A DNA stretch of 8,080 nucleotides, from contig JAUIEY010000086.1 in the NCBI GenBank assembly GCA_030429685.1, forward strand, positions 1-8,080, in the 5' to 3' direction. The translations under genes were made by a program, and so were the position numbers. Below, in pieces: positions 1 through 5,914 of the stretch; within the stretch, counting starts at the first letter, position 1, and each line of letters begins with the position of its first letter. Source of the DNA: Gammaproteobacteria bacterium (GTDB lineage Bacteria; Pseudomonadota; Gammaproteobacteria; Steroidobacterales; GCA-2729495). The notes below the pieces were generated by a model. The model was not told where the DNA came from. It saw only the letters and a list, made by a program, of their open reading frames with translations, and made no database searches.

Positions 1-617
1 TGTCTACCCGCAACGATGATCCGCAGGCCGCCAGCCGGCCGTGGGATCAGGATCGCGACGGGTTCGTGCTCAGTAACGGCGGTGCCTGCCTGGTGCTGGA
101 AGAGCTCGAGCATGCCAGGGCACGGGGCGCAAAAATCTATGCCGAATTGTCAGGTTTTGGCATGAGCGGCGATGCGCATCACATCACCGCGCCGCCGGAA
201 GACGGCAATGGCGCGGCCCGCTGCATGAGCGCAGCGCTCAGTGATGCCGGCCTGAATCCGGAGGATATTGATTACATCAACGCCCACGGCACTTCCACGC
301 CGCTGGGTGACAAGGCTGAAACTGCCGCGGTCAAAGCTGTTTTTGGCGCGCATGCGGCCAGTCTGGCTGTCAGTTCCACTAAATCGACCACCGGTCATCT
401 GCTGGGTGCCGCAGGCGCAGTGGAAGCAGTGTTTGCTGCCATGGCGATTCACGATCAGGCGGTGCCGCCGACTGTCAATCTGGAAAATCCGGGTGAGGGC
501 TGCGATCTGGATTACGTCCCGGGCACCGCACGGCAGATGGAAGTTAATGCGGTGATCAGCAATTCATTCGGCTTCGGCGGTACCAACGGCAGCCTGTTGT
601 TTACCCGTCACTCCTGA
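1..617 (+). CDS. fabF: Beta-ketoacyl-ACP synthase II, 3' part (5' end outside window)
   Basis: FabF condenses malonyl-ACP with acyl-ACP in cytosolic type II fatty-acid elongation. The reading frame is open from the window edge (first full codon at 3) to the TGA at 615-617, giving about 204 residues, roughly the C-terminal half of a family of about 410. The first visible residues, [15 protein letters not shown], are typical FabF. The N-terminal thiolase-fold half with the nucleophilic Cys is off-window. Both catalytic His residues are visible: [11 protein letters not shown] (His codon 285-287) and [15 protein letters not shown] (Lys 381-383, His 396-398). The Gly-rich FGFGGTNGS loop lies close to the C-terminus. 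The GTG at 66 is an internal Val codon, not a start. pabB follows after 15 bases, so the two are probably co-transcribed. FabB is the alternative, but the sequence and the neighbouring pabC, mltG and tmk favour FabF. Confidence 0.96.
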   Translation, partial: STRNDDPQAASRPWDQDRDGFVLSNGGACLVLEELEHARARGAKIYAELSGFGMSGDAHHITAPPEDGNGAARCMSAALSDAGLNPEDIDYINAHGTSTPLGDKAETAAVKAVFGAHAASLAVSSTKSTTGHLLGAAGAVEAVFAAMAIHDQAVPPTVNLENPGEGCDLDYVPGTARQMEVNAVISNSFGFGGTNGSLLFTRHS

Positions 618-632
618 CATCAGGGTGCGACC

Positions 633-2027
633 ATGAACTCCCCGGCGGGCAGTTCGTATTCCTACACACCGGTTGACCTGACAGGTTCAGCAACTGATCT
701 TCTGGCGCTGGCGCAACGCTATCCGCAGCGTTACCCCTTTTTGCTGGAGAGTGTCGCAGCGGGACCGCAACTGGCGCGTTACGATATCCTGTTCGCCTTC
801 CCCGGCACCACCCTGGAGCTTGCCGCTGACGGAACCCTGCGCGGGCCATATGCGCAACATGGCGGATTTCTGTCCGCGCTCGATGCCTGGTGGGCAGACG
901 AACGGATCGCCCGCAGCAGCGCGGAGGTGCCGTTTACCGGCGGCTGGTTCGTATTCCTGGGCTACGCGCTGGCCGGCGAAATTGAGCCCACCCTGACAAT
1001 TGCGGCCGCGCCGGCTATGCCGGTGGCCTTTGCCACGCGCGTCCCGGTAGCCGTCATCCACGACAGTGAGACCGGCGCCGTCGGCATTGTTGCCGAACCA
1101 GGTCACGCAGCGCGCGTTGCCCAGGTTCTTGCGGATCTGCAGGGCATTGCCGCGCAGCCGCAAGCCGCAGCCGGGCTGCCGGCATTCAGTGTGCACGAAG
1201 ATGACGAGCAGGCCTTTATTGACGCCGTGGCGCGGGCGCAGTGCTACATAGCGGCCGGCGATATTTTTCAGGCCAATCTGTCGCGTTGCTGGCAGGTGAA
1301 AATGCAGGCTGCGGTTGCACCGACTGAGCTTTACCGGCGCCTGCGGCAGACCAATCCTGCCCCGTTCGGCGGGCTGATTCAGCGCGATGATTTTGCGCTG
1401 GTGTCGTCTTCACCGGAACGGCTGGTGCGCCGTCGCGGCGAGCGTCTCGACACGCGTCCCATCGCCGGGACGCGGCCGCGCGCCGAGGCGCCGGCAGGGC
1501 TGCTGGCCCACCCCAAGGAACGCGCTGAGCACATCATGCTAATTGATCTGGAGCGCAATGATCTGGGCCGCGTCTGCACAGGCGGGTCGGTTCGGGTTGA
1601 TGAGTACATGGTGATCGAGAGCTACACGCATGTGCATCACATTGTTTCGAACGTAACCGGTACGGCCCGGCCCGGTCTTACGCCGGGCGAGCTGATTCGG
1701 GCGGTATTCCCGGGCGGCACCATTACCGGTTGCCCGAAAGTGCGCTGCATGGCAATCATCAATGAGCTGGAACAACGGCCGCGGGGCGCGTATACCGGTT
1801 CCATGGGCTACCTCAACCGCGATGGCGATTGCGACCTGAACATTCTGATTCGCACCATGCAGGTGCAGGGCAGGCACGTGGAAATTGCTGCCGGCAGTGG
1901 CATTGTTGCCGACTCCCGAGCGCAGCGTGAGCTGGAAGAAACCCGTGCCAAGGCCAAGGGATTGTTGCTGGCTCTGCAGGGTCACGGAGTGCAATCGCAT
2001 GACCTGGCGGCGGGTAACGGCTCGTGA
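633..2027 (+). CDS. pabB: Aminodeoxychorismate synthase component I, PIAGT type
   Basis: PabB converts chorismate and ammonia (supplied by the amidotransferase PabA) to 4-amino-4-deoxychorismate in the cytosolic p-aminobenzoate/folate pathway. The product is 464 residues, the usual length for a stand-alone PabB. The N-terminal anthranilate-synthase-I domain covers about residues 10-160 and the chorismate-binding domain about 190-450. Visible motifs are YIAAGDIFQANLS (205-217), PIAGTRPR (276-283), ERNDLGR (307-313), FPGGTITGCPK (359-369) and GSGIVADS (421-428). The motif at 276-280 is PIAGT, not the PIKGT with nucleophilic Lys of E. coli PabB. PIAGT is typical of anthranilate synthase (TrpE) but also occurs in a recognised PabB subclass. 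Direct coupling to pabC (GTG start overlapping the TGA) argues for PabB over TrpE. The ATG at 633 has a weak AGGG at 622-625. No fused PabA or PabC domain is present. Confidence 0.93.
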   Translation: MNSPAGSSYSYTPVDLTGSATDLLALAQRYPQRYPFLLESVAAGPQLARYDILFAFPGTTLELAADGTLRGPYAQHGGFLSALDAWWADERIARSSAEVPFTGGWFVFLGYALAGEIEPTLTIAAAPAMPVAFATRVPVAVIHDSETGAVGIVAEPGHAARVAQVLADLQGIAAQPQAAAGLPAFSVHEDDEQAFIDAVARAQCYIAAGDIFQANLSRCWQVKMQAAVAPTELYRRLRQTNPAPFGGLIQRDDFALVSSSPERLVRRRGERLDTRPIAGTRPRAEAPAGLLAHPKERAEHIMLIDLERNDLGRVCTGGSVRVDEYMVIESYTHVHHIVSNVTGTARPGLTPGELIRAVFPGGTITGCPKVRCMAIINELEQRPRGAYTGSMGYLNRDGDCDLNILIRTMQVQGRHVEIAAGSGIVADSRAQRELEETRAKAKGLLLALQGHGVQSHDLAAGNGS

Positions 2028-2851
2028 AGCGCTGGCTGATCAACGGCGTCAGTGCGGCGCAAATTGATGTCAATGACCGTGGCTTTGCCTATGGTGACGG
2101 ACTGTTTGAAACCATCGCCGTGCGCAATGGCATGCTGCGTTTTTTTGGTGCGCATTTTGCACGCCTGGTGGTGTCCTGTCGTCGCTTGGGTATGGCAGTG
2201 CCGGAACAGGATGCGCTGGCCGAATCAGCGCAGCAGCTTTGCGGCAGCGACCGCGAAGGCACGCTGAAAATCATTATCAGCCGGGGCGTCGGCGAACGCG
2301 GTTATCGTCCACCGGTCAGCGTAACCCCCACCTGCGCCATTGGCTTCACACCGGAGCCGGCGCCGCAGATACCGCACAACGGCATTCGGGCGCGTGTCTG
2401 TGCAACCCGGATAAGCAGTAACCCGGCAACAGCCGGCATGAAAACGCTGAACCGGCTGGAGCAGGTGCTGGCGCGCTCGGAATGGGATGATCCGGCCATC
2501 GACGAAGGCATCATGCGTGACAGTGACGGCTATCTGATTTGTGGCACCCAGTCGAATCTATTTGTTGTCTCCGGCGGGCGTTTGTGGACACCGGTGCTGG
2601 ATCAATCCGGAGTACACGGGATTATGCGCGCGCAGGTATTGAATCTCGCCGAGGAGCAGGGCATAGATTGTCGCGAACAGCGATTTACGCTGGGTGCGCT
2701 GGATGAAGCCGACGACGTGTTCTTCACCAATGCCCGGGTCGGTATCTGGCCGGTTGCCGGCATTGATGAGCACGTATACGAGCGCCATGCGATCACCCGG
2801 CAGCTCATGCTTGGCCTTGCCGGCCGCGGAGTCAGCGAATGCGCAGACTGA
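2024..2851 (+). CDS. pabC: 4-amino-4-deoxychorismate lyase (PLP fold-type IV)
   Basis: PabC splits aminodeoxychorismate into p-aminobenzoate and pyruvate, the step after PabB. The 275-residue product has the fold-type IV aminotransferase/lyase layout: an N-terminal DRGFAYGDGLFET (18-30), the probable PLP Schiff-base Lys140 in MKTLNRLEQVLAR, and GTQSNLF (174-180). The GTG start at 2024-2026 overlaps the pabB stop (GTGA). It is supported by the N-terminus KRWLINGV, which aligns with the normal PabC start, and implies translational coupling. One oddity is that the position five residues before Asn178 in GTQSN, usually Glu contacting the PLP pyridine nitrogen, appears to be Cys173 (codon 2540-2542). 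A D-amino-acid or branched-chain aminotransferase of the same fold is the alternative, but the LNRLEQV signature and the position between pabB and mltG favour PabC. Confidence 0.94.
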   Translation: MKRWLINGVSAAQIDVNDRGFAYGDGLFETIAVRNGMLRFFGAHFARLVVSCRRLGMAVPEQDALAESAQQLCGSDREGTLKIIISRGVGERGYRPPVSVTPTCAIGFTPEPAPQIPHNGIRARVCATRISSNPATAGMKTLNRLEQVLARSEWDDPAIDEGIMRDSDGYLICGTQSNLFVVSGGRLWTPVLDQSGVHGIMRAQVLNLAEEQGIDCREQRFTLGALDEADDVFFTNARVGIWPVAGIDEHVYERHAITRQLMLGLAGRGVSECAD

Positions 2852-3873
2852 CAGCAATCCTCTGGCGCAGCCTGCTGGCCGTTTCATTGCTGCTGTTGCT
2901 GGCTGGCGGGTGGGCATGGAATCGCGTGCATGCACCGTTGCCGGGCATAGCCGCGGCAACGCTGATTGATGTACGTCCGGGCGCGGCCGCCAGTGCGGTA
3001 GCCGAACAGCTGCGGCTGCAAGGGGTAATCAGTTCGCCGCGCCTGTTTGCCGGCTGGGCGCGGTTCACCGGTTCGGCTGACCGTCTGCAAGCTGGTGAAT
3101 ACCAGTTACTTCCGGGGCAGAGCATGGCCGATGTGCTCGATCTGCTGGTGGCAGGGCGGGTCAAACTGCATGGGTTCACCATTGTGGAAGGCTGGACCTG
3201 GCGGGAAGTGCGCGACGCGCTGCGCGCCAGTGATGTAATCCGGCCGACCGCGGAATTTGACAGCGCCGAAGCCATGGCGCGTTTTTTGCCCGGCAATCTG
3301 CGTCATGCGGAAGGGCGCCTGTTTCCGGAAACCTATGCAGTGGCGCGTGGCGTCACCGATGTTGAAGTTTTGCAGCAGGCTGCCAGGCTGATGGCAGCGC
3401 GGTTGCAGGCTGCCTGGGATAGCCGTGCCGCCGATCTGCCATTCCAGAATCCACAGCAGCTTCTTACGCTTGCTTCGATCGTGGAGCGGGAAACCTCGCT
3501 GGATAGTGAACGAGCCGAGGTGGCCGGTGTGTTTGTGCGGCGTCTGCGCCAAAACATGCGCCTGCAGACCGATCCCACCGTCATTTACGGCCTGGGAGCG
3601 GATTTTGACGGCAATCTTACGCGTCGGCATCTGCGTACTGACACGCCCTACAACACCTACACACGGGCTGGCCTGCCACCTACACCCATCGCCATGCCAG
3701 GGGAGGCGTCGCTGCAGGCAGCAGCGAATCCGGCGGCAGGCAGCGCGTTGTTTTTTGTTGCGTCGCCGGAACTGGACGGCAGCCACGTGTTCTCGGACAC
3801 TCTGGAGCAGCACAATGCCGCGGTGGCCAGGTATGTAGACGCGTTTCGCCGGGCGCGTCGGAGGGCGCAATAG
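2839..3873 (+). CDS. mltG: Endolytic murein transglycosylase MltG (YceG family)
   Basis: MltG is an inner-membrane lytic transglycosylase that cuts nascent peptidoglycan glycan strands and is thought to terminate their elongation. The 344 residues match the family length. A single N-terminal membrane anchor lies at about residues 7-28 (Leu-rich, after MRRLTAILWR), with the rest predicted in the periplasm. A LysM-like segment (about 40-108) precedes the YceG catalytic domain. Key motifs are EGRLFPETY (158-166), LASIVERET (211-219) with probable catalytic Glu216, LQTDPTVIYGLG (242-253), DTPYNTYTRAGLPPTPI (268-284) and a DGSHVFSDTLEQHN block near the end. The ATG at 2839 lies 13 bases inside pabC and has GGAG at 2828-2831, a good spacing, so translation is probably coupled to pabC. 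The next gene, tmk, follows as in many gammaproteobacteria. Confidence 0.96.
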   Translation: MRRLTAILWRSLLAVSLLLLLAGGWAWNRVHAPLPGIAAATLIDVRPGAAASAVAEQLRLQGVISSPRLFAGWARFTGSADRLQAGEYQLLPGQSMADVLDLLVAGRVKLHGFTIVEGWTWREVRDALRASDVIRPTAEFDSAEAMARFLPGNLRHAEGRLFPETYAVARGVTDVEVLQQAARLMAARLQAAWDSRAADLPFQNPQQLLTLASIVERETSLDSERAEVAGVFVRRLRQNMRLQTDPTVIYGLGADFDGNLTRRHLRTDTPYNTYTRAGLPPTPIAMPGEASLQAAANPAAGSALFFVASPELDGSHVFSDTLEQHNAAVARYVDAFRRARRRAQ

Positions 3874-3915
3874 GCCAGTCACGGGCGTGCTACAGGCAAG
3901 TCATGAGCAAGCAGC

Positions 3916-3920
3916 AGGAG
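3916..3920 (+). promoter_or_regulatory. Shine-Dalgarno AGGAG that sets the tmk start
   Basis: AGGAG sits 5 bases before the ATG at 3926 and 2 bases before the ATG at 3923. It is the clearest ribosome-binding site in the plus-strand operon. It argues against the in-frame upstream GTG at 3887, which would add 13 residues that do not resemble the family N-terminus. The 8-base string AGTCATGA occurs at 3899-3906 and again at 3919-3926, so the second copy contains the ATG at 3923. Confidence 0.7.
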
Positions 3921-3925
3921 TCATG

Positions 3926-4561
3926 ATGCAGGGCCGTTTTATAACTATCGAAGGGATCGAAGGGGTTGGCAAGTCGACCAATCTGGCGTTTGTTGCCGAG
4001 TGGTTTCGCCAGCAGGGCGCGACGGTTGTGGTGACGCGCGAACCCGGTGGAACCGAAATAGGTGAGCGCATCCGCCGGCTGATTCTTGATACGCCGGGGG
4101 CAGGGTTGTCTGCCACCGGCGAGTTGCTGCTGATGTTTGCGGCCCGCGCTGAGCACCTGCACAGCCTGATCGAACCAGCCCTGCAGCGGGGTGAGGTGGT
4201 TATCTGTGACCGCTTTACCGACGCAACCTTTGCCTATCAGGGGGGTGGCCGCGAACTGGATACTGCGGCCATAGCGACCCTGGAGACGCTGGTGCAGGGT
4301 TCGCTGCGTCCGCATCTGACCCTCCTGCTGGACGCCGATACGCGGCTGTCGGCCGAGCGCGTTGCCGGTCGCGGTGCCGCCAAAGATCGCTTTGAGCAGG
4401 AGCGCGAGGCGTTTTTTGGCCGCGTGCGCGAAGCCTACCTGCAGCGGGCCGCAGCCGAACCGCAGCGGATTCGCGTGATTGACGCGTCACAGCCGCTGCC
4501 GGCGGTGCAGGCTGATCTCCGACATATACTAGAAAAAGAATTTAGTAAAACAAATAAATAG
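3926..4561 (+). CDS. tmk: Thymidylate kinase
   Basis: Tmk phosphorylates dTMP to dTDP in the cytosol, an essential step toward dTTP. From the ATG at 3926 the product is 211 residues, the normal size. It shows a P-loop GIEGVGKST (10-18, Lys16), TREPGGT (37-43) for nucleotide and substrate contacts, DRFTDATFAYQG (95-106, the family DR-YQG region) and a lid-region RGAAKDRFE (149-157). The absence of Arg in the P-loop, with basic residues in the lid, fits the class seen in E. coli. The start at 3926 is chosen from the AGGAG at 3916-3920 and from the N-terminus QGRFITIEG; ATG 3923 is nearly as good. The gene starts 52 bases after the mltG stop and ends directly against the holB start. The last ten codons are unusually AT-rich (EKEFSKTNK tail). 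Confidence 0.96.
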   Translation: MQGRFITIEGIEGVGKSTNLAFVAEWFRQQGATVVVTREPGGTEIGERIRRLILDTPGAGLSATGELLLMFAARAEHLHSLIEPALQRGEVVICDRFTDATFAYQGGGRELDTAAIATLETLVQGSLRPHLTLLLDADTRLSAERVAGRGAAKDRFEQEREAFFGRVREAYLQRAAAEPQRIRVIDASQPLPAVQADLRHILEKEFSKTNK

Positions 4562-4590
4562 ATGTTAAATATAGAAAAAATATACGAAAA
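4526..4590. other. AT-rich island across the tmk/holB junction
   Basis: By hand count 10 of 65 bases are G or C (about 15 percent), in surroundings that are clearly GC-rich. It covers the final codons of tmk, its TAG stop and the first ten codons of holB, and it changes the encoded residues to Lys, Asn, Ile and Glu. No Shine-Dalgarno sequence precedes the holB ATG at 4562. The island may keep the holB start region unstructured for SD-independent initiation, or hide a weak internal promoter (TATACT at 4525-4530 has no good -35 partner). The base composition is observed; the role is inference. Confidence 0.6.
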
Positions 4591-5512
4591 GTTGCCCTGG
4601 CTAAGGGAGCATCAGGAGCGCCTGCGCGCCAGCCTGGGCAGCGACAACTGGCCGCATTCGCTGCTGATTTATGGTCCGGGCGGCACCGGCAAACGGCAGC
4701 TTACGCTGTGGCTGGCCGAGCAGCTGCTGGGCGGGCCGGTGGTGCGGCAGGGCGCTGACGGCCTGGAGGTTGCGCATCCGGACCTTTGTGCCATTGCTGC
4801 GCCGTACCTCGATGCCAAGGGCAAGGAGCGCCACACCATCGGCGTGGACCGCATTCGCGATGAACTGCTGCCATTTCTGGAGCTGACCAGCCACGGCAGC
4901 GGGGCGCGGGTAGTGGTCATTCATCCGGCCGATGCGATGACCACGAATGCGGCCAACAGCCTGCTGAAAACCCTCGAGGAGCCGCCGCCGGGCTCGATGC
5001 TGGTGCTGATCTGCGAAAGCATGGCGCGGCTGCCCGCAACGGTGGTCAGTCGTTGTCAGCGCCTGCGCCTCGCCCCTCCCGATACCGGTATAGCGCTCGA
5101 CTGGCTGGCCGGGCAGGAGCCTGGGCATGATTTCACGCGCTTGCTGGAATTCGCCGGCGGCGCGCCGCTTGCTGCGCTGGCATTGAAGCAGAACGGATTC
5201 GCGGATTTTGCCAATGAATTTCTTGGCGAACTGCAGCAGCTTGAGCAGCGCACTGTTAACCCGGTGACAGTGGCCGCGCATTGCCGGAATCAGGAAGCAG
5301 TGGCCCTGCGTTTGCTGGAATGGCGAATTGCCGAGCGGCTGCGTGCAGCCGCCGGCAAAGCCCCGGACCCGTCCCTGCAGCAGGCCGGATTCCGGCAATT
5401 AGGTCAAATTCGAGAACTGCGTCGCGTTATTAACGGGGGAATCAACGCAGAATTGAGCCTCGCTGGATTATTGTTAGATTGGTACGGTGGCCTGGGCCAC
5501 CGCGAGAACTGA
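4562..5512 (+). CDS. holB: DNA polymerase III delta prime subunit (clamp loader)
   Basis: HolB is the delta prime subunit of the clamp-loader complex that places the beta sliding clamp on primed DNA. The 316-residue AAA+ protein shows HSLLIYGPGGTGKRQL (P-loop 38-45), HPDLCAI (72-78), TIGVDRIRDELLPFL (92-106), NAANSLLKTLEEPPP (129-143) and the SRC motif in VVSRCQRLR (161-169), whose Arg acts in trans on a neighbouring ATPase subunit. The P-loop ends in GKR instead of GKS/T, as expected for a subunit that does not hydrolyse ATP. The zinc-binding Cys cluster that normally lies between the P-loop helix and HPD is absent: residues 56-71 contain no Cys. The C-terminal collar domain follows from about 205. 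The ATG starts right after the tmk TAG with no SD sequence, inside the AT-rich island. pilZ follows 10 bases downstream. DnaX (gamma/tau) is excluded by the degenerate P-loop and the context. Confidence 0.94.
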   Translation: MLNIEKIYEKLPWLREHQERLRASLGSDNWPHSLLIYGPGGTGKRQLTLWLAEQLLGGPVVRQGADGLEVAHPDLCAIAAPYLDAKGKERHTIGVDRIRDELLPFLELTSHGSGARVVVIHPADAMTTNAANSLLKTLEEPPPGSMLVLICESMARLPATVVSRCQRLRLAPPDTGIALDWLAGQEPGHDFTRLLEFAGGAPLAALALKQNGFADFANEFLGELQQLEQRTVNPVTVAAHCRNQEAVALRLLEWRIAERLRAAAGKAPDPSLQQAGFRQLGQIRELRRVINGGINAELSLAGLLLDWYGGLGHREN

Positions 5513-5522
5513 GCAAAACACC

Positions 5523-5861
5523 ATGGCCAAACCGGGACTGCTGACACTGACGATTAAAGACAAAGCCGCGCTGTATCTGGCTTACATGCCGTTTGTAGCC
5601 AACGGCGGCTTGTTCATACCGACCAACAGTACCTACAACCTGGGTGATGAAGTTTTTATGCTGCTTAACCTAATGGATGAGGGCGACAAGATCCCCGTGG
5701 CCGGTAAGGTTATCTGGATTACACCCAAGGGTGCCCAGGGTAAGCGCATGGCCGGCATTGGCGTGCAGTTCAGCGATCAGGACAACGGCGAAACACAGCA
5801 AAAGATAACGAACTATCTGGCTGGGGCGCTCGACGGGGATAAAGCCACTCACACCATGTAG
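5523..5861 (+). CDS. pilZ: Type IV pilus assembly protein PilZ (non-canonical PilZ domain)
   Basis: This 112-residue cytoplasmic protein belongs to the small PilZ type known from Pseudomonas and Xanthomonas, needed for type IV pilus biogenesis and known to contact the pilus ATPase PilB and the EAL protein FimX. Signature stretches are LTLTIKDKAALYLAYMPF (7-24), NGGLFIPT (27-34), LGDEVFMLLNLMDE (40-53), IPVAGKVIWITPKGAQGKR (57-75), GIGVQF (78-83) and the conserved C-terminal THTM. It lacks the RxxxR and D/NxSxxG motifs that bind c-di-GMP in canonical PilZ domains, so it is probably an adaptor and not a direct c-di-GMP receptor. The ATG at 5523 is chosen because it gives the normal family N-terminus; the in-frame GTG at 5487 lies inside holB. 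It has no strong SD and is the last gene of the plus-strand unit. Its final 42 sense bases recur, diverged, just downstream. Confidence 0.95.
   Translation: MAKPGLLTLTIKDKAALYLAYMPFVANGGLFIPTNSTYNLGDEVFMLLNLMDEGDKIPVAGKVIWITPKGAQGKRMAGIGVQFSDQDNGETQQKITNYLAGALDGDKATHTM
5817..5858 (+). repeat. Direct repeat copy 1: 3' end of pilZ
   Basis: These 42 bases encode the last 14 residues of PilZ (LAGALDGDKATHTM). They match 5867-5908 at 36 of 42 positions with no gaps, offset by 50 bases. The match also includes the two bases before each copy (AT). This copy is in frame and conserved in sequence type with the PilZ family, so it is the parental copy. Confidence 0.85.
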
Positions 5862-5866
5862 TGAAT

Positions 5867-5908
5867 CTGGCTGGGACGCTGGCCGGGGCTAAAGCCACCC
5901 GCACCATG
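5867..5908 (+). repeat. Direct repeat copy 2: duplicated pilZ tail in the convergent gap
   Basis: This is the downstream copy of the pilZ 3' end. It translates as LAGTLAGAKATRTM in a frame different from pilZ. Of the six base differences from copy 1, four change the amino acid and two are silent, as expected for a segment no longer under coding selection. It fills most of the 53 bases between the pilZ stop (5861) and the stop of the convergent minus-strand gene (5915). I see no strong hairpin with a T-run here, so no intrinsic terminator is called. Confidence 0.8.
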
Positions 5909-5914
5909 CAACCG

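Noticed and set aside
687..2000. Antisense frames of 150-170 codons opposite pabB
   Set aside because: They are shadows of the pabB frame with Arg/Gly/Ala-rich translations; the sense frame has all chorismate-enzyme motifs.
633..2027. trpE (anthranilate synthase I) instead of pabB, because of PIAGT
   Set aside because: The gene is translationally coupled to pabC, has the shorter PabB length, and PIAGT is known in a PabB subclass.
3106..3882. 258-codon open frame on the minus strand opposite mltG
   Set aside because: It lies wholly opposite a clear MltG reading frame, has no recognisable motif, and long antisense frames are common in GC-rich coding DNA.
3887..3925. Upstream GTG start for tmk
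   Set aside because: It adds 13 residues not typical of thymidylate kinase, and the AGGAG at 3916-3920 lies inside that extension at correct spacing for the ATG at 3926.
4601..5398. 265-codon open frame on the minus strand opposite holB
   Set aside because: It is antisense to conserved HolB motifs, its translation is a low-complexity Arg/Gln-rich mix with no family resemblance, and it has no neighbours or ribosome-binding site to support it.
5487..5522. Upstream GTG start for pilZ
   Set aside because: It lies inside the holB coding end and adds a 12-residue extension unlike PilZ N-termini; the ATG at 5523 gives the family start.
5862..5914. Bidirectional intrinsic terminator between the convergent genes
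   Set aside because: Only very short stems are visible (for example GGC-TAAA-GCC near 5887-5896) with no T-run on either strand.
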